From positions 37,907 to 101,906 of the forward strand of contig PYST01000125.1 in NCBI GenBank assembly GCA_003049485.1: a stretch of 64,000 nucleotides of DNA. Reading direction: 5' to 3'. The notes below the pieces were generated by a model. The model ran no database searches. It was given only the letters and a program-made list of their open reading frames with translations, and was not told the origin of the DNA. Positions 1 to 10,942 of the stretch are shown one piece after another. The translations under genes and the position numbers were made by a program. Every line of letters begins with the position of its first letter. Positions within the stretch are counted from its first letter, which is position 1. Source of the stretch: Ophioceras dolichostomum. Taxonomy: Eukaryota > Ascomycota > Sordariomycetes > Magnaporthales > Ophioceraceae.

Positions 1-218
1 GCTAAGGCCAGGGGCGGACCACAGCGGCGACGTCCCGCTACCGCGCTTGCGAGCTCGAACGTCTGGAGCCACGCCATCCCCGAGAATCAAGAAGCGATGA
101 GGTTTGTCAATGCACCGCCCCGTCCCTGGCCCCTAACGCAAACAATGGTTGCCCCAGTCGCGATGGGATCAACTCTGTTCTGACCACCCCCCGCGCCTTC
201 ACGTTTTCTGCAGCGCAG

Positions 219-2524
219 ATGGCAACCGCGATTGAAGTCTTACACCGAGGCCCCTTTTCCGCGATGCCAGATGAACCGATGACGGCGCGAACCGTCCCGA
301 TCCTCACACCCACCATCCAGATGTCGGCCCCGTCGCCGGGAGACCCGATGGATGTCACCACTCCCACGAGCTCGGCGCCGCCCTCGGCCACCAAGAGCCC
401 CGACAGTGAGGTCAACGGCCACAGCGGCGGCGGCCTCTCGGGCGAGAACCGGAGCACCACTCCGAAGCTAGAGGGCCAGTCGCACTCGTCCCTGGCAAAT
501 TCCGTTGCGATGCCAGCCCCGGCCGCCGCCGCAGCCGCGGTTCATGCGCCCAAGATTGTTCAGACAGCCTTCATCCACAAGCTATACAAGTGAGGGATCC
601 TCAAGTGACTTTGTCTCTGACGCGTCGGGCGCTGCCATGCGCCGTCGCGAGATGGAATGGGCGCTGATGCTTCTTTCCCTACCAGCATGCTCGAGGACCC
701 GAACATCCAACACCTCATATCTTGGTCGCCGACTCAGGAGAGCTTTGTTATGTCTCCCTCCAACGACTTCTCGAAAGTATTAGCGTAGGTGGACCTTGTA
801 TCCCCTTCCCATTCGCCGGAGCTTCACGTCCTGCCCTGCCCTGCTTTCAGCGGATTCCAGGGCCCCCGTACTGACAGACCCTTCTTGCCTTGTCTTCAGA
901 CAATATTTCAAGCACACAAACATATCCTCCTTCGTCCGGCAGCTGAACATGTACGGGTTTCATAAAGGTAGGCATGCTACTCACCCATATATTAGGCCTA
1001 AATGGCGCAATGGTTCCCGGAACGACCGTTAGCTAATGCGCCAGCTAGTGAGCGATGTGTTCCATAACGGCTCGGATGCCACACTATGGGAGTTCAAGCA
1101 CGGCAACGGAAACTTTAAGAGGGGGGATCTCATCGGACTGCGGGAGATAAAGCGCCGGGCGTCCCGGCACGCCCTCGTCCACAAGGACTACAACCAGCAG
1201 AGGCCGACACCTTCGCAGCCCGGGACCCCAGCCGAGCCAATGCCAATGCCAGACGGCGCTTCGTCCGACCCCCGTGTTGTCGGCATGGAATCGGCGCTGT
1301 ACGAGATGGCGATGAGGCTCGAGCGCAGTGAGCAGAGCGCGCACTACATGCATATTAAGCAGCAGGCCCTGACGGACACGATGGCTCGCTTGATACACAT
1401 CAACCAAGAGCTCGCTCGCACTGTTCTTTCTCTCGTGCCCAACCCCGAGAACCCAACCCACCGAGATTGTACGTATATTGTGCGATATGGCACTGTGGCA
1501 ACTTTCCTTCCCTCCTCTTGGTTGATTTGCCTTCTTTGCGGTTGCTTGTTCCGTGCTGCGAGTGGTTTTCCAGGATACTCAACCATGCTAACGTGCCTGG
1601 TGTCGGCTTACAGTGATAATGGTACAAGGGGACCTCCAAAGATCATCAGACATGCTGCGGACCCTCGACGAGCCGCACGAGCCGCCATTTGCAGGCAGTC
1701 GACAGCAGTACTTCTCTGGCCTGGACAATGCCCCCGTCTCGCCACGGCAGCTGCCTCAGGACGATCCACGGAGGTCAACACTCACCGTACCCCAACAGCA
1801 ACCACGACCACCGAACTATTACCGCCCGCAGGTACCTTCAAGCTTATCCATCACTACAAGGAGGCCGTATGGCTCGATCGGCGCGAGCACCACACAGTCG
1901 TCGCCTTCATCACTACGACCGCAAGCTCCTCCCCCTCCACCTGTGCCGCACCCACTCGCCAACGTCGTCGAGCCCCCGCCGAGCAGTCTCGCACGCCGCC
2001 ACACGTCCGCCGACATCCGCGCCCACGGCTGGCAACCGAACCCCCCCCCGTTCGGCTCCGGCCCACCCTCGACGCAGTGGCCCTCATCCCCGAGCAGGGT
2101 CGCCCCTGAGGACCAGCGGCTCAGGGACTCGCTCTCGCAGTACTCGCTCCAGGCCGCCTCGCAGCCGCACTCGAGGCCCGAGACACCGCCACCACCGCCT
2201 TTCTCCAACGGCGGCGGCGGCGGAGGCGGGCCACTCCCCAGTCTAGGCCCCGGACCGGGACCCGGACCCGGTCTTGGTCCTGGTCCTGGTGACAGGCCAG
2301 GTGCTGGCGGCGGCAGCGGCGGGCTGGAAACCCTGACGAGCTGGTCCTGGAACCAGGGCAGCAGCAGCAACAGGAACCTGGCGGTCAAGGACAGCTCGGC
2401 GCCGCCGACCCGGAGAGGCAGCATGGCGCACATCCTCAACCCGACCGACACTATCGAGATGGAGAACGAGGACGGAGACGACCCCCGAGGCGACGACGAC
2501 CGGAAGCGGAAGCGCCTGCAATGA
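219..2524 (+). CDS. sfl1: SFL1/Hsf2-type HSF-domain transcription factor, 5 exons
   Basis: Sequence-specific nuclear regulator of the heat-shock-factor family. Exons 219-589, 686-784, 900-967, 1049-1468, 1614-2524 join to 1,869 nt (622 aa). The HSF DNA-binding domain (about residues 108-215) is rebuilt only by splicing: HKLYNMLEDP across intron 1, then YFKHTNISSFVRQLNMYGFHKV across introns 2-3, then LWEFKHGNGNFKRGD. The GNFKRGDLIGLREIKRRASRHAL signature and the PSQPGTPAEP stretch fit the Sfl1 (Neurospora hsf2) branch better than Hsf1 or Skn7. A helical, coiled-coil-like segment follows (residues about 275-320), then a proline/serine-rich tail with a GP-rich run and a basic C-terminus (RKRKR). 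Yeast Sfl1 represses flocculation genes; that role is family knowledge, not visible here. The start is the first ATG in frame with the domain. Confidence 0.9.
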
Positions 2525-4370
2525 CCACAAGCATGACTGACCACAAGCATCCTTCCTATCCACACACCGCGCACTTTAAACCCTACCTACGCAACATCTT
2601 CCTCATTTTTTTTGCACATTCACTCAACTCATCGGCACCTGGACATAAAGAAAAAGAAAAAAATTCACGCATGGATGGATTTACGACGATGATCGCGCCT
2701 CTCCCGAAGGGTTGCAAGGAATTTATTGGCTGAACGGGAATGGATACCTGGAAAGGAAGAGGTGGGTGGGTTGTCTGGATAGGGGTTGGGTGGTAGCCTT
2801 TGCGTCTTTTTTTTTTTTAGTCTCTGGCTGGGTGGATGAACGACATTCTCGGGAAAGTTTTCCCTTATTTTTCTTGATCTTTTGACGGCCTCAAAGCACG
2901 CGAAATCTGACAGTTCATGATTTTAATTCTTCCTCTTTTTTGTGTGTGTTGTTGTTTTTCTTTCCGTTCCTAACAACACACAGCCTTTCCGACACGCCGA
3001 TTCTCCTCCTCCTCCTCCTCCTCGGGAGCAACGCATCTCATTTTGTCCTTCAGAAGCACCTCTCGATCTATGGATCTGGATATATGACACACGTACGGCA
3101 GATACGCCTGTATGGGGGTCTGTGGACCCTACGTTCCTAAGCACTCTAAGCTGTCTGGGATTCACGGCCGACTATTAGCGACTATTCCCCTTTGTCCTTT
3201 CCTTGTTCACGGTGGAGCCCTTCCGATTTTGATATCACTCTCCTTTTTGTACCAGCAGCACCTTCTTTGGCGGCCTTTCGTCCTTAACTTCTTCGTTTCA
3301 TCGTTCGCATTCTCTCCTCTTTTCTCAGCTTTCGCTTTCTCCTCTCCCTCCCCTCCCCACCCCGCCCCCTTTTCCTTTCTTGCCCGCTTGCCTTCTCTCG
3401 TCGCTTTTTTTTTCTCTCTTTTCCGACCTGCTGGTGTGGCTTGATCTTAATGTCTTGGAAACCGGACGGGAAAATATCATGAGAAGGAAAGGAGGAGGCA
3501 ATTGTGTTTGTTCGTTGGTTGGAAGGGCACGTCTGGATCTCTAGTAGTCGATCTTGTGCCATGTTTTGTCGTTGTTTCCTCTGACAAGAAAGGATTTGGC
3601 GGTCTCAGCAACGACTACGACGATGACAGCAGCAGTAGGAGAAGAAGCAAGAAGCAACACGAGGGACAGAAATAGGGAGGAATATCTAATGTTTTGGTTA
3701 ATACCTGTACTGTTACTGTTTTTTTGGCTTCCACATTTCCCTGTTGTCCGCTACGTTCTCTTTCTATTTTACATATTATTTTCTTCGTCCTGTCACTTTT
3801 TATGTGTCGGCTTTTTTTTGTTTACTCTGATTCTTTTATGTGTTACTTGGTCGTAGCTCGCCCTTTGTTTCTCCTCCCTCTCCTCGAACATGTGTACACG
3901 TAGAAAAGGAGATCGGAGGGAACGGGGATTCGCAGCTCCCTGGGGAAAGGGGTGGAGGATATCTGACTATTTTCCTTGCTTCTTTTTGGCTTTGCCACTT
4001 GCCTACCTTAAGTATTTACTCGCAATCTACATACATACAAACCTCACTTCCATACCATACGTACTGTGTACTGCCTCCTGGGTAGTAACGAACATACAAG
4101 GGTACTTATGAAGTCCTTTTTTTGTCCTTCATGTGGTCCCCTTTCGATGTGATCCTGCCTGTGTGCCTGTGGTTTGTAAATGGAAAGAGGAGTGCAAATT
4201 AGGCACCTCGCTCTGAGGATATATGTAAGAGACAAGGGGTGTATGTAAGGGGCATGGTTTCCAAGTCAAGTTGACATAGGCAACGTTGCTCCAAGATAAA
4301 TTGTGCCTTGCCGGGATCCTTGCGAGCTTGGTATTTGCTCAAATACGTGCGTATCTTCCATTTAATTAGA
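2525..4370. other. Gene-free spacer, pyrimidine-rich
   Basis: About 1.8 kb between the SFL1-type gene and the converging unknown at 4371. It is rich in T and CT runs (for example around 2805-2817 and 3290-3420) and has only short open frames without splice support. The first few hundred bases are probably 3' UTR of the upstream gene. I see no coding signal, tRNA or repeat unit. Confidence 0.6.
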
Positions 4371-5213
4371 CTACTTCCGCTTTTTATTCTTCTTCTTCAT
4401 TTTCTTCTCGACCTTAGCATTCGGAGCCGAAGCTAGAGGACTGCTGCCTTTCCCGTCATTCCCAACCTTAGCGCCGCCCGGCGTCATCTCCTCCTTCTCC
4501 GTCTCCTCCTCTCCCTCCTCCCCCAACCGCTTCCCATCCATCTCTTCTGGGGGCGAGTTGAGCTCATCCCGGCGCAGCGTCTTCTGCTTCTTCCGCCTTC
4601 CCAGACCACTGCGGCCCTCCTCCTCATCACTGCTACTCTCCCCACCGCCCCCCTTGGTCGCATCGGCGCCTCTCTTCTTCCCTCGACCGTGCTGCTCCTC
4701 CTTCCCCTGCTGTTGCCGACCACCACCACCACCACCACGCGCCCCCTTCCTGCCTAGCAGCTGCGCGCGCAGCTTCTCTGTCCCAGCCGCCGCGGAGCTC
4801 GCCTTCGCGGCCGCGGGCGACAGCGCGGCGCCGACACCGGCGCTCGGCGGCGCGAGAGCGCTGCGGAAGAGGTCTGCGCCGCTGTCTTCGTCGTCGATGT
4901 CTCCCCCGCTCGACGATGCCTGGCCGGGACGCGGCTTCCTCACGCTGTAGTGGCCCTTGGTCGAGGGCATGGCGCCGGTGCGGCCCAGGGCGAGGGAGGT
5001 GAAAGACCCGCCAGTTGTGCTGGCTCCACCGCTGCTACCGCTGGACTGCTGCTGCTGCGTCGAGCGGAGCTTTTGGAGGAAGGACGTCCGCGCTGCGGTG
5101 ACGAGGGACAGGGATATGCGGTTGCTCATCTCTGTGAAGGCGGCGCTGGTTGGGAGTGTGACTTTTTCCTGTGGTGGGTCATCGTCGTGTTTGTTGTGTT
5201 TTGAGGGTACCAT
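4371..5213 (-). CDS. Lysine/glutamate-rich low-complexity protein of unknown function
   Basis: Single-exon frame of 280 codons from the ATG at 5213 (MVPSKHNKHDDD). An upstream in-frame ATG at 5294 is possible, but the stretch it adds is not convincing. The N-terminal 70 residues are the most protein-like part (TEMSNRISLSLVTAARTSFLQKL). A serine/glycine linker, a GRTGAMPSTKGHYSVRKPRPGQ segment, acidic-serine patches (SSSDEEE) and a very basic end (VEKKMKKKNKKRK) follow. The KKRK-type tail and charged blocks suggest a nuclear or nucleolar protein; this is inference from composition only. I do not recognise the family. It converges with the SFL1-type gene and lies tail-to-tail across a long spacer. 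Confidence 0.6.
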   Translation of the reverse strand: MVPSKHNKHDDDPPQEKVTLPTSAAFTEMSNRISLSLVTAARTSFLQKLRSTQQQQSSGSSGGASTTGGSFTSLALGRTGAMPSTKGHYSVRKPRPGQASSSGGDIDDEDSGADLFRSALAPPSAGVGAALSPAAAKASSAAAGTEKLRAQLLGRKGARGGGGGGRQQQGKEEQHGRGKKRGADATKGGGGESSSDEEEGRSGLGRRKKQKTLRRDELNSPPEEMDGKRLGEEGEEETEKEEMTPGGAKVGNDGKGSSPLASAPNAKVEKKMKKKNKKRK

Positions 5214-5792
5214 TGTGTCTCTTCTTTTGTGAGCGTCTTTGAAGTGACGGTGCGGTGTCCTCCTTTTTTTGGGCCAAATAACGAGGGGCCTCAAATTATT
5301 AGAAAGATATGAGTAGCAGGAATTGTGGACTGGTCATGGAAAGTTGAGCTCTTATGTCTGGCGGTTGTGGTGAGTAGGATGAAATTGACGACGCAAAAGA
5401 AAAGTGTGGGGCGAAGGCCATTCGAGCAACCCCAGGTTAAGATCACCACCACTCATCATTCAGTTGACTTGATTGTCGGCCTCCTACGAAGATTTTAACA
5501 TACGATGAGGCTAAAAGCCGTTTACAAAGGCCCTGCCTCACTTCGATTTCGTAGACTTTAGACCTGGAAGTACAAAAAACCAAAGATCCACATCCCGAAT
5601 GAGCAGTATTTCAGCAACGTATCCCTGTTCCGATCCTTTTTACAGTTCGAAGAGACCTCTCCTCTGCTAGCCTATTCCCCAACCCGACGGAACCTGCCAA
5701 CCAAACGAAACCAAATCAAACTTTCGTTCCGTTATAACGTCAGGTACCAAAAGACCTACCTACCTACCTACTATCATACCACTAAATGGCAC
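5214..5792. other. Intergenic: promoter side of the lysine-rich gene, 3' side of the P450
   Basis: 579 nt with no convincing frame. It ends in a run of CTAC/CCTA repeats at about 5756-5773 (tacctacctacc), a simple repeat that recurs elsewhere in the window (47150-47175, 53840-53860). Confidence 0.5.
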
Positions 5793-7667
5793 CTACGCAA
5801 CGTCTCCATCCTGCGCCGCGAACAGAGCAACCGGAACCCCCTGGCCGGGACACCCCACAATCTCTGCCTTGTGGAACTGAGCGCCCCAGTCGCCCCTATA
5901 CTCGATCCGCTCGTACTTCTGCAGCAGCAGCACGAGGCAGTACGCCATCTCCGTCATGGCGAAGTTCTGCCCGACGCAGATGCGTGGCCCGCCGTTGAAC
6001 GGGATGTACGTCCAGGCCCTCGGAGTCCAATGGTCCCAGCGGTCCGGGTTGAAGACCGCCGGGTCCGGGAACGCGTCGGAGACGGGCGGGTAGATGTCGC
6101 GCCTGCGTTGCATCGACAGCGCGCTGTAGATGACGACGTCGCCGTCGAGCGCCGCGATGGGCGGCTGGCCGGGCTGGTCGGGAAGGGTGGTGTCCGTGCA
6201 GGCGGCGCGGATGTTGTAGGGGACCGCCGGGTACAGCCGGAGCGTCTCGTTAAGGGTGTGCGTGAGGTAGGTCATGTCCTTGAGGTCCTCGTACGTGGGC
6301 GTCTTGGACGCGCCGACGGCGGTGAGGACCTCGGCGCGGAGCCGCTTGTACACGGCCGGGTAGTGCGAGAGCTCGTAGATGCACCACGACAGCGTCGCGG
6401 CCGTGGTGTCGCGCCCCGCGAGGAGCACGGCCATGATCTGGTCGCGGATCACCTTCGGGTCCCGGGAGAAGCGCGCGATGTTGTGCAGGAAGGTGAACTC
6501 TTTGTCCGACCTGGAGAGCTTCTCTAGCTCCTCCGGCGGGAGCGCCAGAGTCTGCTCGATGTACGGCATCATGAACTGCTCGATCTTCCGGATGCCGCTG
6601 TAGTACTTGCCCGTGGGTATGAACCATCTGAAGGGCCTGGGTAATTCACGAGAATTTGAGGATGACGGTCTGTCAGCTCTTGGCCTTATTCTGCATGGTG
6701 GATCGGGGAATTCCTTTTTCATTGGGAATAATAGAAGGCGTAAGGGGGACCAGCTTACCCCAAGATAGTCAGCATCATCTGAAGCCGCTGAACTTCGTTG
6801 AAAGCGCGGGCAAAATCATGTTTCGGACTATTCAACGCCAGCTGTCAGCAGCAAGACCATCTGGTACCTTGTATCGCAGACACTTCGCCAAGGGGAATAG
6901 GGATCCGGCGTGGAACTCACTTTCCAAGCGAGTTCACCGAGTGGCCAAGTAGAAAGTCGGTAGTCACGTCGAGCGTCATCCGGTAGAAGAGGTCCATCAA
7001 GTCGACCGTCTGCCCAGACTCCGGGAGCTGGGAGATGAGCACTTTCGTCCAGCGGTCGAAGATCTCCAGGTCGCGGATTTTATCCTTAATGAACATGGGG
7101 CGGATGAGGCTTCTGTTGTCCTGCCAAGTCTGCCCGTCCGTGGTGAAGATGCTGTCCCCCAGGAACGGGGACCAGACCTCGTGGAAACGAGGACCCTTGC
7201 CGAAGTCGGTGAACTTGCTAGTCAGGACGGTCTTGATGTGCTCTGGCTCCCTGGTAATGATGAACCTCACCGAGTTGCCCATGGAGATCTCAACGCAGTT
7301 CTGGCACTCAGGGGTAGCATGGCAGTAGATGCCGTTGAAGAAATCTAGCAGGCGGTCTTGTCTCTGCCTAACTCCCGCCTGGAGGAAAAATCGCACGCCT
7401 GTGGCTGTTAGTCTTTCCCTGTCTACCTTCTCTTATCGCCTATTTTTTTTAACCCCTGCCCGATTGGACTTCACACTCTAGCTTGACCACAGGATCCTCG
7501 CACATACCAGTGAAGATGTTTCCAGCGAGGACGGGTGCCCTGACGCCCCCAGTCTGGCTGATCCGCCTGGCTCTGGAGGCCGTTCTGACGATAAAAGAGA
7601 GAGTGAGGAGCCCGAACACCAGGCCGGCGACGGCACCAGGGTGGAGTGACAACAGAGCTCCAAACAT
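5793..7667 (-). CDS. Cytochrome P450 of the CYP52 clan, 4 exons
   Basis: Haem-thiolate monooxygenase, probably ER-anchored; CYP52-clan members hydroxylate fatty acids or alkanes, which is only an inference for this one. Exons (minus strand) 7667-7508, 7398-6921, 6827-6759 and 6636-5793 total 1,551 nt (516 aa). The short third exon (69 nt) restores the segment NPKHDFARAFNEVQRLQMML. Seen in order: one hydrophobic N-terminal anchor (residues about 11-28), C-helix WQDNRSLIRPMF, I-helix AGRDTTAATL (about 308), K-helix ETLR (about 365), and the haem loop FNGGPRICVGQ with the cysteine ligand at about residue 455. The FNGGPRxCxGQ wording and the length match this clan. All key residues are present, so it looks functional. 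No pathway partners lie next to it. Confidence 0.93.
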
Positions 7668-9274
7668 TGTTGCTTTCTTCTCTTGATCGTAGTTGTGTAT
7701 ACTCTCGAATGTGTGTGGCCAAGCGCACTGACAAGACGAAAGAAATTGAGCCCCCGTGATGCGACTCTTGATCATCTCATCAACCACACGGACGAAGATA
7801 CATGACAAGAGGCAAGACCCCGACAACAGTGCGTAGTCTCCACAACATTATGGTCACGGGCATTCCTATCGGGACCCCTCTTCTTTATTCCGTCGATCAC
7901 GAAGCGATGAAAAAGCACATGCGAGAAGATGAGGGAGCTTCGGCATCTTCCCCGCAGGAATGAAGGGGAGGGTGACTGCTACTCCAAGGCCTCCTCAGCC
8001 AATGAGGAGATGAACATTCCTGCTAGCTTGCTTGTCGACTTTCAATTAGGTTGAGAGCCTCGCTGGGGTATACAGGTCAGCCGCACCGGACTCCAGTTGT
8101 ACGACCTCGGCGCCTCTCCATGGTGACGGCATAGGCTAACCTCCTTCCACGGGAGACCACGCGTTGGTGGTTTTGAGCCTATTGGCGGATATGGGTTGTG
8201 GCTCGGTCAAAGACTGCGCTTACATAACAACATGAGCGCTTAGTCAAGACCAAGTGAGTTGGAGAACAGCTTGATCTGTAGGGCCTGGGTGTGAACTCCT
8301 CAATTAAGATGCACTCCTCCGCAGCTGCCGAGGCTGAGATGGCCTGTGGCCAGTGACAGTGGGCTATATATGAAGAACTTGGGAGGCCGATTTCGTAGAA
8401 GTGGACGGACTCCTTGGCCTAAGGCGGATGTTATGGGGCTGGAGAACAATGTTCGGAGGCAATGACCTGATGCGAAGTGGTGCCTAGATACACTGAACAT
8501 CTGAGCTGCCAACGAGTATTTTCAGTGGGTAGAGTTGCCATAGGAGGTTGAAGGCAAAGAAGCGAGGGCACACTAGCACTGGCTTGCATGCTGTTGATCC
8601 AAGACATTTTGAGTTGGTCGGTGAAGGAAAGAGAGAGAAGATCAGAAAGAGACAGAAATAATCTCGCAGCAAAGATCTCCGCTTGCTGACATAGGGCACC
8701 TCCCTAAGCAGATATGGAGTCCGGACTGGACAAGGAGTTGATGAAGTCGAGAGAGGGCTGCTTGTCCCAGTGGCTCGAGGCGAGAAGACTTCCAGATCAT
8801 CAGAAGGGGCAATAAAAATACGGCATCGACGGCTGGAGCCGTTACTCAGTTTGTGGGTAATGGGTCAAGTATAAAGGTTCGGGATCTCCCGAGGGCTTTT
8901 GAGGAGTGACCAGGTGGTCGGGACCCGTTGGTGGTTTTCTGTTCTTCTCGATGTTCATGTCAGGCCAGAATGCCGTGTGTAGAAATGGCAACGAAGACGG
9001 GAAGGATTCGTGCACGGGCCAAGCACAATCAGGTTCGCGTTGGTGCAATTGGAGCAATTGACGACGTGTGATTGGACCCAGAGATTTTCCCCCGTGACGT
9101 CGAGATATCTGCATTCGCAGCTCCACTCAGCACTCTGATAGCTGGTCGACCATCGTCATTTCCCTTTACCGGCACCAAACAGACGGCTTCATCATCACGT
9201 CGCTGATCACCCAAAACGCCATCTCCTCTCATCACTAATACTTTCTGGTAATCTATAGACGCTACCTGGTCACC
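7668..9274. other. Divergent intergenic region between P450 and LSC2
   Basis: 1.6 kb of head-to-head spacer that must hold both promoters. Short frames on both strands have no domain content or splice support. I could not pick out a confident TATA box or operator. Confidence 0.5.
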
Positions 9275-10942
9275 ATGTTCAACCTTGCCCGTAGCAGAGT
9301 GCTGGCTTCTGCCATGCCCAAGGTCTGTTCCCGTACCTGTCTCGGACGTCCTGTTGGTGCTTGGAAATATTCTCATCCCTGTGGCTGACCTTTGACTCTT
9401 GTGACTCCTGTCGCAAAACAAACACGACAGCTCCCGCTTGCCCCCCTACCTACCAGACTTCCTGCGTTCGTACAACAACAACAACGGAGAGCATTGAGCA
9501 TTCACGAGTACCTCTCGGCGGACCTATTGCGAAAGGTTAGCGGCGGCGGCTTTTGTCCCATCTTCCCACTGCGCGACTCATTCGACCGCACGATCTCGAA
9601 CTTGACAGGGTGCTGACTGTAATCATTGCGATAGTATGGCATCCAAGTGCCAAAGGGTGAGGTCGCTAAGACTGCGGCCGAGGCTGAGGCTGTCGCGAAA
9701 TCTATCGGCACTGATGACATGGTCATCAAGGCCCAGGTCCTCGCTGGCGGCCGAGGCAAGGGCAGCTTCGACAATGGACTGAAGGGCGGCGTCCGGGTCA
9801 TCTATTCCCCTACTGAGGCAAAGATGTTCGCGGAACAGATGATCGGCCACAAGTTGATTACGAAGCAGACCGGCGCGGGCGGCCGCCTGTGCAATGCTGT
9901 CTACATCTGCGAGCGCAAGTTTGCGCGTCGTGAGTTCTACTTGGCCATCCTGATGGACCGTGCGTCACAGGGGCCCGTAATCGTGTCCTCGTCGCAGGGA
10001 GGCATGGACATCGAGGGCGTGGCCAAGGAGAACCCGGATGCGATCACCACCACCTACGTCGACATCAACACCGGCGTCACGGACGAGATGGCGCGCGGGA
10101 TCGCTACCAAGCTCGGCTTCAGCGAGCAGTGCGTCGAGGACGCCAAGGACACGATCCAGAAGCTGTACAAGATCTTCCTCGAGAAGGACGCGACCCAGAT
10201 CGAGATCAACCCGCTGTCCGAGACGTCGGACCACAAGGTCATGTGCATGGACGCCAAGTTCGGCTTCGACGACAACGCCGACTACCGCCAGAAGGAGGTG
10301 TTCGAGTGGCGCGACACTACGCAGGAGGACCCCGACGAGGTGCGCGCTGCCAAGTCCGGGCTCAACTTCATCAAGCTTGACGGCGACATCGGCTGCCTGG
10401 TCAACGGTGCCGGTCTGGCCATGGCAACGATGGACATCATCAAGCTGAACGGCGGCGCGCCCGCCAACTTCCTCGACGTCGGCGGCGGCGCCACACCCGC
10501 GGCCATCAAGGAAGCCTTCGAGCTGATCACGAGCGACCAGAAGGTCACGGCCATCTTCGTCAACATCTTCGGCGGCATCGTCCGCTGCGACGCCATCGCC
10601 CACGGCCTGATCAACACCGTCCAGTCCCTCAACCTCAAGATCCCAATCATCGCCCGTCTGCAGGGCACCAACACGGAGGCGGCCCACCAGATCATCAACG
10701 ACTCCGGCATGAAGATCTTCTCCATTGATGATCTGCAGAGCGCCGCGGAGAAGGCCGTCCAGCTTTCTAAGGTTGTCAAGATGGGTAAGTTTTTTATCAT
10801 TCACTCTCACCTCCTGACGTTGCACGAGACCCGTAGAAGATCGCCCCGTAGAAGATCGGATGAGATGACTAACTGCCGCTCTTCAAAATTAAAATTAGCT
10901 CGTGATATTGATGTTGGCGTTGAATTCACCTTGGGTATCTAA
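9275..10942 (+). CDS. LSC2: Succinate-CoA ligase (ADP-forming) beta subunit, mitochondrial
   Basis: Beta subunit of the TCA-cycle enzyme that converts succinyl-CoA to succinate with nucleotide triphosphate formation in the matrix; its alpha partner is not in this window. Exons 9275-9322, 9431-9535, 9635-10784, 10899-10942 sum to 1,347 nt (448 aa). The first two exons encode a basic, serine-containing targeting sequence (MFNLARSRVLASAMPK, then RRALSIHEYLSADLLRK at the start of the mature protein). The ATP-grasp fold follows: GGRGKGSF (residues 89-96), EREFYLAILMDRASQGPV-type core, DATQIEINPL metal region, and the ligase domain with CLVNGAGLAMATMD and DVGGGA (about 333). Branch points CTGAC (9613) and CTAAC (10869) support introns 2 and 3. 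The last intron carries a 13-nt tandem duplication (10831-10858). Confidence 0.95.

Noticed and set aside
1819..2574. 251-codon minus-strand frame rich in Gly/Pro
   Set aside because: Antisense of the proline-rich tail of the SFL1-type factor; low complexity only.
9965..10825. 286-codon antisense frame in LSC2
   Set aside because: Mirror of GC-ending codons in LSC2; reads as Val/Asp/Leu repeats with no domain.
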